This document shows positions 42,519 to 52,300 of a DNA stretch of 64,000 nucleotides, piece by piece. A program made the position numbers and the translations under genes. The notes under the pieces are model-generated. The model searched no databases, was not told where the DNA came from, and saw only the letters and a list, made by a program, of their open reading frames with translations. Source of the DNA: Auanema rhodensis (Eukaryota; Nematoda; Chromadorea; Rhabditida; Rhabditidae); NCBI GenBank assembly GCA_964057225.1, contig OZ059896.1:18906501-18970500 (forward strand), in the 5' to 3' direction. Each line of letters starts with the position of its first letter. Within the stretch, counting starts at the first letter, position 1.

Positions 42519-45446
42519 ATGAACGATCTTGATTTAAAAGACGCCGACCTAACTAAAGAACAAAAAGATCTTCTTCAGCTTTGTATTCTCCGTAATAGAG
42601 ATGCATTTTTAAATGAGGATAAACAAATAGGACTATTTAAAGGACCTGTAGAGCATTCAATACCTCTAAGAACAGATATGGACATGCCTAGACCGCGTAT
42701 AACGCGTATCCCTATAGGCAAACAAGAAGAAGTCGAAAGACAGGTACAGGAGATGCTGAAGCAAAATATAATTGAACCATCCACATCTCTTTTCAATAGT
42801 CCTGTAGTTTTAGTCAAAAAGAAAGATGAAACATTCCGTTTCGTAACCGATTTCCGTGCTCTAAATAACGTCACTCGCAAGCAAACGTACATCATACCTA
42901 ACATCTCTGACATTGTCGATATGGCAGCCGGATCACAATATTTTTCTAACTTTGATTTAGTATCCGGATTCTTCCAAATAGCATTAAAGAAATCAGATCG
43001 ACCATTAACAGCATTTACAACAAACACCGGTACTTATCAATATAGAAGGATGCCTATGGGGTTATGTGGAGCACCACATACCTTTCAAACAGCAGTACGA
43101 TACCTTCAAAGCCGATGTAAATGCCGACTCTTTGTTTATTTGGATGATTTACTTGTTATATCAGACACTGCAGAACAACATCTTGACGATATAGCTGAGA
43201 TTCTCAGAGAAGTAAAGAAATTAGGCATGAAAATTAAACTCAAGAAATGCGCTTTTGCAAGACCTGAAGTAAAATTTCTTGGTTTAATTGTCGGAAGAGA
43301 TGGGGTCAAACCAGATCCACAGAAAGTATCCGCCATTCAAGACTATCCTGCTCCAAAGTCACCTACAGGAGTAAGAGCATTTTTGGGAATGGTAGGATTC
43401 TTTCGGAAATTTATTAAGGATTTTGCACACATCGCAAGCCCTTTATACGACCTTACAAAACTTGATGTGGAATTTCAATGGAATGACAGAAGTCAACAAG
43501 CTGTTGATACACTAAAAAGAAAATTGATCCAAGCACCGGTCTTAAAACCACCAAGATCAGACCGTATGTTCATTATAGAAAGTGACGGTAGTAATATCGC
43601 AGTGGGAGCAGTGTTATTACAACCTGAAGATCCCAATGAACCACTCAAAAACTTACATCCAATTGCATTTGCAAGCCGTAAACTTGTAAAAGCAGAACGT
43701 AACTATGCTCCTATTGAAATAGAAGCGTTAGGACTCGTATACGCTTTAGCTCAGTTTCGAACATATATACTTGGATCACATACAATCTGTATCACAGACC
43801 ATCGACCATTAACAAGCTTATTGACTCGTAGAGACCTTTTTGGAAGACTAGCAAAATTTCAATTAGTCATACAGGAATACGATATCGAGATAAGATACCG
43901 AGAAGGCAGACTAAACAAAGTCTGTGATGCTCTCTCACGATACATTGGAGATGAAGCAAACGATCCTAAACCGGAAAAGAAAAAGAAAACAAAAGAAATT
44001 CCGAAAGCTCAAATTAATTTCGTTAATGTACCTGACATTAGAGCAATTCAAGAGGATACACCTTGGATAAAGAGAACTATCGCCGAAATAGAATACAGAG
44101 CGAAAAAGAACATGCTTTCTAATGATCGTTATTGTGTTATTGACAACATGTTATACACAAAACCAAGCAGAAAACGACCACACCCAGCTTTGATTTTACC
44201 AAGGGAAAGCGAACTTATCAACAAGGTTATCGAAGAATTTCACGAAGACCCAGCAATTGGAGCACATCAAGGAATTAACAAAACTAAAGAAGCCATACTA
44301 CGAAGATTCTGCTGGACAAATATGCAAACGGACATAGCAATTTTTGTGAAACAATGCGTTAAATGCGCACAAAGGAAGAAAGATCCTTACGCTATGACCG
44401 TTCAGCCTATGGGTCAATTTGAAATACCATCAAAACCATTTGAGAGAATACATATGGATATTATGGGACCATTCCCTACTTCAAAAAGAAACAACAATTA
44501 TGTCCTAACAATACAAGATTCATTCTCCAAATGGGCTACAACCATCGCTATACCAACAATTGTCACCGATGTCATCATTGATAGATTCCTCAGGAATTTC
44601 GTATATATTTTTGGACCACCAAATCGTTTAATAACCGATCGTGGATCTAACTTTGTATCAAAGAAATTTGAAGAAATGTGTGAAAAACTTGGCATTAAAC
44701 ACGAGCCAACACTCCCTCATCAGAAAAATTCTAATGGACAAGTCGAAAGACTACACAGAACGCTAGAAGAAGGATTAACACACTATCTCAACAAAGACGT
44801 AACTGATTGGGACATGTATTTACCAAAAATTACTTTTGCGTTAAATACAATAACACACGCAACCACAGGAATCTCTCCATACATAGCATTATTCGGAAAA
44901 GAAAGTCGTATGAGATTAGACAAAGAATTATTCCCCGAGACATTACAACCAGAGATCTTGGAAGAAATTGAGAATACCGAATATATCAGAGGAGAAAGAA
45001 GAACCATCATTCAAGAAAATCTTGCAAAACATCAAGAAACCGCGAAGAGAAAACATGATGGACGACAACGAATAGAAGAAAGAGATATCCGAAAAGGAGA
45101 CCAAGTTATGTTAGCAATTAAAGCGCATAAACCAGGTCAAAAGCTTCGCAAATCATATGATGGACCATTTGAAGTCATCAACGTTGAAGGAAACATGGTA
45201 CAACTCAAGAATCCATTTGGAAAAATTCAAGACGTACACAAAGACAATCTCAAACTTTTTGAACGCAAAATGGACCATACAATCGCTCAAAACACGCGAT
45301 CCAATACAACGACTTATGACACGGACGACGACAGCGAGATTGAGATCATAAAAGTCATAAATGGTAACGATAACTATGACTCTACTGAAGAAACAGAACC
45401 AGAAGACCCATCGGACCAAAATTGGCTACCACCAAGAAGAAGATGA
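42519..45446 (+). CDS. pol: Pol: reverse transcriptase, RNase H, integrase (frame 2)
   Basis: 975 codons from the ATG at 42519; the frame is open from 42417, so the start may instead be by frameshift. It copies element RNA into DNA and integrates it. The RT spans about residues 55-235, with the first catalytic Asp D146 (FDLVSG) and the YLDD box at 207-210. RNase H is about 345-440 with D356, E402 and D427. The integrase zinc-binding region has H575, H583, C613 and C616. The catalytic core has D647, D707 and E743, and 35 residues separate the last two, the family's D,D35E spacing. A GPF module (YDGPFEVI) lies in the C-terminal tail, followed by an acidic end. All catalytic residues are present and no stop interrupts the frame. 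Domain order identifies Ty3/Gypsy. The protease is in the preceding frame. Confidence 0.96.
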   Translation: MNDLDLKDADLTKEQKDLLQLCILRNRDAFLNEDKQIGLFKGPVEHSIPLRTDMDMPRPRITRIPIGKQEEVERQVQEMLKQNIIEPSTSLFNSPVVLVKKKDETFRFVTDFRALNNVTRKQTYIIPNISDIVDMAAGSQYFSNFDLVSGFFQIALKKSDRPLTAFTTNTGTYQYRRMPMGLCGAPHTFQTAVRYLQSRCKCRLFVYLDDLLVISDTAEQHLDDIAEILREVKKLGMKIKLKKCAFARPEVKFLGLIVGRDGVKPDPQKVSAIQDYPAPKSPTGVRAFLGMVGFFRKFIKDFAHIASPLYDLTKLDVEFQWNDRSQQAVDTLKRKLIQAPVLKPPRSDRMFIIESDGSNIAVGAVLLQPEDPNEPLKNLHPIAFASRKLVKAERNYAPIEIEALGLVYALAQFRTYILGSHTICITDHRPLTSLLTRRDLFGRLAKFQLVIQEYDIEIRYREGRLNKVCDALSRYIGDEANDPKPEKKKKTKEIPKAQINFVNVPDIRAIQEDTPWIKRTIAEIEYRAKKNMLSNDRYCVIDNMLYTKPSRKRPHPALILPRESELINKVIEEFHEDPAIGAHQGINKTKEAILRRFCWTNMQTDIAIFVKQCVKCAQRKKDPYAMTVQPMGQFEIPSKPFERIHMDIMGPFPTSKRNNNYVLTIQDSFSKWATTIAIPTIVTDVIIDRFLRNFVYIFGPPNRLITDRGSNFVSKKFEEMCEKLGIKHEPTLPHQKNSNGQVERLHRTLEEGLTHYLNKDVTDWDMYLPKITFALNTITHATTGISPYIALFGKESRMRLDKELFPETLQPEILEEIENTEYIRGERRTIIQENLAKHQETAKRKHDGRQRIEERDIRKGDQVMLAIKAHKPGQKLRKSYDGPFEVINVEGNMVQLKNPFGKIQDVHKDNLKLFERKMDHTIAQNTRSNTTTYDTDDDSEIEIIKVINGNDNYDSTEETEPEDPSDQNWLPPRRR

Positions 45447-46134
45447 TGAAAGAAATAACTTCGAGATTGATAAAATTATTGTAAAACTTTGTATCAACAC
45501 TCTTTTAAAAAACCAGAGCTATTAATATTATTATATCATTGAAAAACTTGAGTAAGACGAGATGTAAGCTAATAATCAAAAAGCATTTCAGTTTCAAAGC
45601 ATATATGATTATAAAACTTCATCAATTTCAAATAATTTTCCGTAAATAAAGAAGAAATGAAAGATAAGAGACATTATATTGCATATTCATCTGAGCAACA
45701 GTCCTTATCAAGTAGTTAATGAGTCAATTCCGGAAATTATATGGGATTTAATTTAATTTTTTTTTATTATTACAATTCGCTTTGAATACGCTGAAGAAAC
45801 ATGCTAGCTCCATCGATAATATAGCATGACTCTTGTTTCTCTATACTCAAACAAGTTAGACATGCAGTGTCGTGCCTAAAAAGCTATTTTGCGTACTCTC
45901 GCTGACAAAATATAGCCCTGGTATTCTAAAAGATTGTTTTATTCCTTAATATTCATGTATTTTCAAATAATTTTTATTAAATTATTTTCAGATAATATTG
46001 TTTAACACTATATTGTAATTTATCTTTACTATTTTTATGTTAACATTGTAATTTTTATTTTTTAAAACTAAACCTTCTGCTACGATTGGAACAAGCCACA
46101 TATTTTGCTATTCGCGGGGACGCGACATAAACTC
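45447..46134. other. 3' non-coding region of the 11.5-kb element
   Basis: About 0.7 kb, AT-rich, with no ORF of interest. This is the place where errantivirus-type elements carry env; nothing of that kind is here. A short CGCG-GGGA-CGCG dyad lies close to the 3' end. Confidence 0.6.
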
Positions 46135-46146
46135 GAAAAAATGGCA
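46135..46146 (+). other. Polypurine-tract position of the 11.5-kb element
   Basis: GAAAAAATGGCA immediately before the 3' LTR. Mostly purine; it ends GGCA, like the GGGGCA of the 3.4-kb element. Confidence 0.5.
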
Positions 46147-46483
46147 CGTTCCATTCGGAAATCAATACGTAGCAGGCGGGTTAGAATCAGACGACATGAG
46201 GCTGAGAGAGGACGACACGCCCTTCATATGGAACACAGACTTCAGCTTTGCCTTATGGAATGACTATGGATGGTTGGTCTTCCTTTCTTAGCTCTCTTTC
46301 ACTTTATATCTTTATGTAGACTTATATAACTTATTGTAATCATGTAGACATAATAAACCTTTCTTTCTCGAGTCTTATGTTTATCCATTATGCTCTTTAT
46401 CTACCGCTACATCTGGAATACTATCACACTCATCTTGTAGGCTTTATTGGTCTATAGGATCGACGTGAGAGCATAACGGAACG
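46147..46483 (+). repeat. 3' LTR of the 11.5-kb element
   Basis: 337 bp; no difference from 35020-35356 found by eye. Confidence 0.96.
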
Positions 46484-46721
46484 ATTGAAAAAAATACTAG
46501 CAATAAAACAAATGCAGTGATAATATTCTCGAAAATGTTCCTATTCAGAGTGAGAAAATATCTAAAATTTCCCAAAGGTTTTCTCATAAGGTACTAAAAT
46601 AAAAGTATTATTTCATATTATTATTTTTTCAGACCTAGAATGGATAAAAAAAAATCAACTACATTTTAGTGAGTTACTGGGTTGGGTTATACAAATTGTC
46701 TAATTAGAATGCGATTTACAT

Positions 46722-46794
46722 GGCCTTGTGGCCTAATGGATAAGGCGTCGGACTTCGGATCCGAAGATTGTAGGTTCGAGTCCTGCCAGGGTCG
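46722..46794 (+). tRNA. tRNA-Arg (TCG)
   Basis: Consensus copy, anticodon 46755-46757; starts 238 bp after the 11.5-kb element. Confidence 0.97.
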
Positions 46795-47098
46795 TTATTT
46801 TTTGTTTTAAAAAAATCATTACCTGATAGTTTACATGTTTTATTCTGTATTATCTCATACAATTGAAAAAAATACTAGCAATAAAACAAATGCAGTGATA
46901 ATATTCTCGAGAGTGTTCCTATACCGAGTGAGAAAATATCAAAAATTTCCCGAAGGTTTTCTCATAAGGTACTAAAATAAAAGTATTATTTCATATTATT
47001 ATTTTTTCAGACCTAGAATCGATAAAAAAAATCAACTACATTTTAGTGAGTTACTGGGTTGGGTTATACAAATTGTCTAATTAGAATGCGATTTACAT

Positions 47099-47171
47099 GG
47101 CCTTGTGGCCTAATGGATAAGGCGTCGGACTTCGGATCCGAAGATTGTAGGTTCGAGTCCTGCCAGGGTCG
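47099..47171 (+). tRNA. tRNA-Arg (TCG)
   Basis: Consensus copy, anticodon 47132-47134; next at +376. Confidence 0.97.
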
Positions 47172-47474
47172 TTATTTTTTGTTTTAAAAAATCATTACCT
47201 GATAGTTTACATGTTTTATTCTGTATTATCTCATACAATTGAAAAAAATACTAGCAATGAAACAAATGCAGTGATAATATTCTCGAGAGTGTTCCTATAC
47301 CGAGTGAGAAAATATCAAAAATTTCCCGAAGGTTTTCTCATAAGGTACTAAAATAAAAGTATTATTTCATATTATTATTTTTTCAGACCTAGAATCGATA
47401 AAAAAAATCAACTACATTTTAGTGAGTTACTGGGTTGGGTTATACAAATTGTCTAATTTGAATGCGATTTAGAT

Positions 47475-47547
47475 GGCCTTGTGGCCTAACGGATAAGGCG
47501 TCGGACTTCGGATCCGAAGATTGTAGGTTCGAGTCCTGCCAGGGTCG
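47475..47547 (+). tRNA. tRNA-Arg (TCG), D-loop T16C
   Basis: T16C gives A box TGGCCTAACGG, still within consensus. Anticodon 47508-47510; 5' flank AGATGG. Confidence 0.94.
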
Positions 47548-47852
47548 TTATTTTTTGTTTCAAAAAAATCATTACCTGATAGTTTACATGTTTTATTCTG
47601 TATTATCTCATACAACTGAAAAAAATACTAGCAATAAAACAAATGCAGTGATAATATTCTCGAAAATGTTAATATACCGAGTGAGAGAATATCTAAAATT
47701 TCCCGAAGGTTTTCTCATAAAGTACTAAAATAAAAGTATTATTTCATATTATTATTTTTTCAGACCTAGAATCGATAAAAAAAAATCAACTACATTTTAG
47801 TGAGTTACTGGGTTGGGTTATACAAATTGTCTAATTAGAATGCGATTTACAT

Positions 47853-47925
47853 GGCCTTGTTGCCTAATGGATAAGGCGTCGGACTTCGGATCCGAAGATT
47901 GTAGGTTCGAGTCCTGCCAGGGTCG
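47853..47925 (+). tRNA. tRNA-Arg (TCG), G9T
   Basis: G9T changes the second A-box base (TTGCCTAATGG) away from the R required by the consensus. Anticodon 47886-47888; stems intact. Confidence 0.85.
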
Positions 47926-48230
47926 TTATTTTTTGTTTTAAAAAAATCATTACCTGATAGTTTACATGTTTTATTCTGTATTATTTCATACAATTGAAAA
48001 AAATACTAGCAATAAAACAAATGCAGTGATAATATTCTCGAGAGTGTTCCTATACCGAGTGAGAAAATATAAAAAATTTCCCGAAGGTTTTCTCATAAGG
48101 TACTAAAATAAAAGTATTATTTCATATTATTATTTTTTCAGACCTAGAATCGATAAAAAGAAATCAACTACATTTTAGTGAGTTACTGGGTTGGGTTATA
48201 CAAATTGTCTAATTTGAATGCGATTTAGAT

Positions 48231-48303
48231 GGCCTTGTGGCCTAATGGATAAGGCGTCGGACTTCGGATCCGAAGATTGTAGGTTCGAGTCCTGCCAGGG
48301 TCG
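48231..48303 (+). tRNA. tRNA-Arg (TCG)
   Basis: Consensus gene with AGATGG 5' flank; anticodon 48264-48266. Confidence 0.97.
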
Positions 48304-48607
48304 TTATTTTTTGTTTCAAAAAAATCATTACCTGATAGTTTACATGTTTTATTCTGTATTATCTCATACAATTGAAAAAAATACTAGCAATGAAACAAAT
48401 GCAGTGACAATATTCTCGAAAATGTTCCTATTCAGAGTGAGAAAATATCTAAAATTTCCCGAAGGTTTTCTCATAAGGTACTAAAATAAAAGTATTATTT
48501 CATATTATTATTTTTCAGACCTAGAATCGATAAAAAAAAATCAACTACATTTTAGTGAGTTACTGGGTTGGGTTATACAAATTGTCTAATTAGAATGCGA
48601 TTTACAT

Positions 48608-48680
48608 GGCCTTGTGGCCTAATGGATAAGGCGTCGGACTTCGGATCCGAAGATTGTAGGTTCGAGTCCTGCCAGGGTCG
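48608..48680 (+). tRNA. tRNA-Arg (TCG)
   Basis: Consensus copy, anticodon 48641-48643. Last complete tRNA gene. Confidence 0.97.
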
Positions 48681-48983
48681 TTATTTTTTGTTTTAAAAAA
48701 TCATTACCTGATAGTTTACATGTTTTATTCTGTATTATCTCATACAATTGAAAAAAATACTAGCAATAAAACAAATGCAGTGATAATATTCTCGAGAGTG
48801 TTCCTATACCGAGTGAGAAAATATCAAAAATTTCCCGAAGGTTTTCTCATAAGGTACTAAAATAAAAGTATTATTTCATATTATTATTTTTTCAGACCTA
48901 GAATCGATAAAAAAAATCAACTACATTTTAGTGAGTTACTGGGTTGGGTTATACAAATTGTCTAATTTGAATGCGATTTAGAT

Positions 48984-49013
48984 GGCCTTGTGGCCTAATG
49001 GATAAGGCGTCGG
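48984..49013 (+). pseudogene. Truncated tRNA-Arg at the array/satellite junction
   Basis: The first 30 nt match the consensus (acceptor 5' strand, D arm, start of the anticodon stem) and then run straight into satellite sequence TTGATATCTCGG. The anticodon, B box and 3' half are absent, so the copy is dead. Confidence 0.95.
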
Positions 49014-49028
49014 TTGATATCTCGGTGC

Positions 49029-49079
49029 ATTTTTAAGCTAGCGCAAATTTCATAACACAGATCGACGCAGCTTAAAAAT
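49029..49079. other. Satellite inverted repeat I (first unit)
   Basis: ATTTTTAAGCT and AGCTTAAAAAT are perfect 11-bp arms. Inside them GCG pairs with CGC, and in units with CTGATAACACAG the pair ATCTG/CAGAT extends the stem around loop ATAACA. Flanking CGGTGC and GCATCG can add pairs across a 2-nt bulge. Present in nearly all units. Confidence 0.75.
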
Positions 49080-49163
49080 CCGCATCGATTGCACTATACT
49101 ACATTGAGAAACGCTTAACACAAAAATTAGTTATGATCGTTTGAAAAATGATGCATTAGTGTA

Positions 49164-49189
49164 TGTTGAGTTTCCATGTACACTCAACA
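49164..49189. other. Satellite inverted repeat II (first unit)
   Basis: TGTTGAGT and ACTCAACA, 8-bp arms in this unit type. In the second unit type the C-to-A change lengthens the arms to TGTTGAGTTT/AAACTCAACA with loop CCATGT. Confidence 0.75.
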
Positions 49190-49213
49190 TTGCTTCCAAA
49201 AACATTTTGACAA

Positions 49214-49232
49214 AAATTTTTTCGAAAAATTT
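49214..49232. other. Satellite inverted repeat III (first unit)
   Basis: AAATTTTT-TCG-AAAAATTT, an 8-bp A/T dyad. Units with AAAAAGTTTTTCG or TTTTTTCAAAAAATTT carry small changes here. Confidence 0.6.
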
Positions 49233-49341
49233 CAAAATAATTTAGCAAAAAGTAGATGTTTTAAGATTTCTTTTTCCAAGGCAAAGACGATGGACAATGT
49301 TATTCAACGAAAAAATTAATTCTTCAGGGTGAAAATCGAGG

Positions 49342-49363
49342 ATATAAGTGTGAACTTATATCA
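49342..49363. other. Satellite inverted repeat IV (first unit)
   Basis: GATATAAGT-GTGA-ACTTATATC, a perfect 9-bp stem with a GTGA loop, just before the unit boundary. It appears unchanged in the units I compared. Confidence 0.75.
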
Positions 49364-52300
49364 GTTGATATCTCGGTGCATTTTTAAGCTAGCGCAAATC
49401 TCATAACACAGATCGACGCAGCTTAAAAATCCGCATCGAATGCACTATACTACATTGAGAAACGCTTAATACAAAAATTAGTTATGATCGTTTGAAAAAT
49501 GATGCATTAGTGTATGTTGAGTTTCCATGTACACTCAACATTGCTTCCAAAAACATTTTGACAAAAATTTTTTCGAAAAATTTCAAAATAATTTAGCGAA
49601 AAGTAGATGTTTTTAGATTCTTTTTTTCAAGGCAAAGACGATGGACAATGTTATTCGACGAAAAAATTAATTCTTCAGGGTGAAAATCGAGGATATAAGT
49701 GTGAACTTATATCAGTTGATATCTCGGTGCATTTTTAAGCTAGCGCAAATCTGATAACACAGATCGACGCAGCTTAAAAATCCGCATCGAATGCACTATA
49801 CTACATTCAGAAACGCTCAATACAAAAATTAGTTATGATCGTTTGAAAAATGATGCATTAGTGTATGTTCAGTTTCCATGTACACTCAACATTGCTTCCA
49901 AAAACATTTTGACAAAAATTTTTTCGAAAAATTTCGAAATAATTTAGCAAAAAGTAGATGTTTTTAGATTCCTTTTTTCAAGGCAAAGACGATTGACAAT
50001 GTTATTCAACGAAAAAAATAATTCTTCAGGGTGAAAATCGAGGATATAAGTGTGAACTTATATCAGTTTATATCTCGGTGCATTTTTAAGCTAGCGCAAA
50101 TCTGATAACACAGATCGACGCAGCTTAAAAATCCGCATCGAATGCACTATACTACATTGAGGAACGCTTAATACAAAAATTAGTTATGATCGTTTGAAAA
50201 ATGATGCATTAGTGTATGTTGAGTTTCCATGTACACTAAACATTGCTTCCAAAAACATTTTGACAAAAATTTTTTCGAAAAATTTCAAAATAATTTAGCG
50301 AAAAGTAGATGTTTTTAGATTCTTTTTTTCAAGGCAAAGACGATGGACAATGTTATTCAACGAAAAAATTAATTCTTCAAGGTGAAAATCGAGGATATAA
50401 GTGTGAACTTATATCAGTTGATATCTCGGTGCATTTTTAAGCTAGCGCAAATCTGATAACACAGATCGACGCAGCTTAAAAATCCGCATCGAATGCACTA
50501 TACTACATTGAGAAACGCTTAATACAAAAATTAGTTTATGATCGTTTGAAAAATGATGCATTAGTGTATGTTGAGTTTCCATGTACACTCAACATTGCTT
50601 CCAAAAACATTTTGACAAAAATTTTTTCGAAAAATTTCAAAATAATTTAGCGAAAAGTAGATGTTTTTAGATTCTTTTTTTCAAGGCAAAGACGATGGAC
50701 AATGTTATTCAACGAAAAAATTAATTCTTCAGGGTGAAAATCGAGGATATAAGTGTGAACTTATATCAGTTGATATCTCGGTGCATTTTTAAGCTAGCGC
50801 AAATCTCATAACACAGATCGACGCAGCTTAAAAATCCGCATCGAATGCACTATACTACATTGAGAAACGCTTAATACAAAAATTAGTTATGATCGTTTGA
50901 AAAATGATGCATTAGTGTATGTTGAGTTTCCATGTACACTCAACATTGCTTCCAAAAACATTTTGACAAAAATTTTTTCGAAAAATTTCAAAATAATTTA
51001 GCGAAAAGTAGATGTTTTTAGATTCTTTTTTTCAAGGCAAAGACGATGGACAATGTTATTCAACGAAAAAATTAATTCTTCAGGGTGAAAATCGAGGATA
51101 TAAGTGTGAACTTATATCAGTTGATATCTCGGTGCATTTTTAAGCTAGCGCAAATCTGATAACACAGATCGACGCAGCTTAAAAATCCGCATCGAATGCA
51201 CTATACTACATTGAGAAACGCTTAATACAAAAATTAGTTATGATCGTTTGAAAAATGATGCATTAGTGTATGTTCAGTTTCCATGTACACTCAACATTGC
51301 TTCCAAAAACATTTTGACAAAAATTTTTTCGAAAAATTTCATAATAATTTAGCAAAAAGTAGATGTTTTTAGATTCCTTTTTTCAAGGCAAAGACGATGG
51401 ACAATGTTATTCAACGAAAAAATTAATTCTTCAGGGTGAAAATCGAGGATATAAGTGTGAACTTATATCAGTTGATATCTCGGTGCATTTTTAAGCTAGC
51501 GCAAATCTCATAACACAGATCGACGCAGCTTAAAAATCCGCATCGAATGCACTATACTACATTGGAAAACGCTTAATACAAAAATTAGTTATGATCGTTT
51601 GAAAAATGATGCTTTAGTGTATGTTGAGTTTCCATGTAAACTCAACATTGCTTCAAAAAACATTTTGACAAAAATTTTTTCGAAAAATTTCATAATAATT
51701 TAGCAAAAAGTAGATGTTTTTAGATTCCTTTTCTCAAGGCAAAGACGATGGACAATGTTATTCAACGAAAAAATTAATTCTTCAGGGTGAAAATCGAGGA
51801 TATAAGTGTGAACTTATATCAGTTGATATCTCGGTGCATTTTTAAGCTAGCGCAAATCTCATAACACAGATCGACGCAGCTTAAAAATCCGCATCGAATG
51901 CACTATACTACATTGAGAAACGCTTAATACAAAAATTAGTTATGATCGTTTGAAAAATGATGCATTAGTGTATGTTGAGTTTCCATGTACACTCAACATT
52001 GCTTCCAAAAACATTTTGACAAAAATTTTTTCGAAAAATTTCAAAATAATTTAGCGAAAAGTAGATGTTTTTAGATTCTTTTTTTCAAGGCAAAGACGAT
52101 GGACAATGTTATTCAACGAAAAAATTAATTCTTCAGGGTGAAAATCGAGGATATAAGTGTGAACTTATATCAGTTGATATCTCGGTGCATTTTTAAGCTA
52201 ACGCAAATCTGATAACACAGATCGACGCAGCTTAAAAATCCGCATCGAATGCACTATACTACATTGAAAAACGCTTAATACAAAAATTAGTTATGATCGT

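Larger units (their letters stand above)
35020..46483 (+). mobile_element. Ty3/Gypsy LTR retroelement with an internal glycoprotein (11.5 kb)
   Basis: 337-bp LTRs bound the element, and ATTG is duplicated at 35016-35019 and 46484-46487. Array sequence on the two sides joins exactly once one ATTG is removed. LTR termini are CGTTCC and GGAACG, a 6-bp inverted repeat rather than TG...CA. The order is LTR, tRNA-Gln primer site, 1.4-kb leader, long frame (gag, glycoprotein, protease), second frame (RT, RNase H, integrase), 0.7-kb 3' region, LTR. The RT-RNase H-integrase order, the GPF motif in the integrase tail and the YLDD RT box place it in Metaviridae. The LTRs look identical and both frames are uninterrupted, so the insertion is recent and possibly competent. 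No envelope ORF lies downstream of pol. Confidence 0.96.
46484..49013 (+). repeat. tRNA-Arg(TCG) tandem array, block C (6 copies plus a fragment)
   Basis: Resumes at ATTG, the second copy of the target site. Spacers here carry their own marks (CGAGAGTGTTCC, ATACCGAGTGAG; several genes with 5' flank TTAGATGG), so this edge of the array is a diverged subgroup. It ends inside a tRNA gene at 49013. Confidence 0.96.

Noticed and set aside
36700..45419. Many minus-strand ORFs of 60-184 aa across the retroelement
   Set aside because: Antisense shadows of the gag-glycoprotein-protease and pol frames; no family motifs.
45447..46146. Envelope gene in the usual position after pol
   Set aside because: No ORF of meaningful length on the + strand between the end of pol and the 3' LTR.
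13655..46487. Ty3-like precise targeting to Pol III start sites
   Set aside because: Insertion points are 63 bp upstream and 71 bp downstream of tRNA genes, not within a few bases of the transcription start.
1637..48484. Repeated 62-112-aa + strand ORFs reading WPCGLMDKASDFGSEDC and so on
   Set aside because: They are translations of the tRNA-Arg gene and its spacer, recurring wherever a unit happens to lack a stop. Such tRNA-derived spurious proteins are common in databases. No start or splice signals support them.
1..49013. TTTTTTCAG in each tRNA spacer as a 3' splice site
   Set aside because: It matches a typical splice-acceptor consensus, but no exon, branch context or coding frame follows. 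Treated as chance within a conserved spacer.
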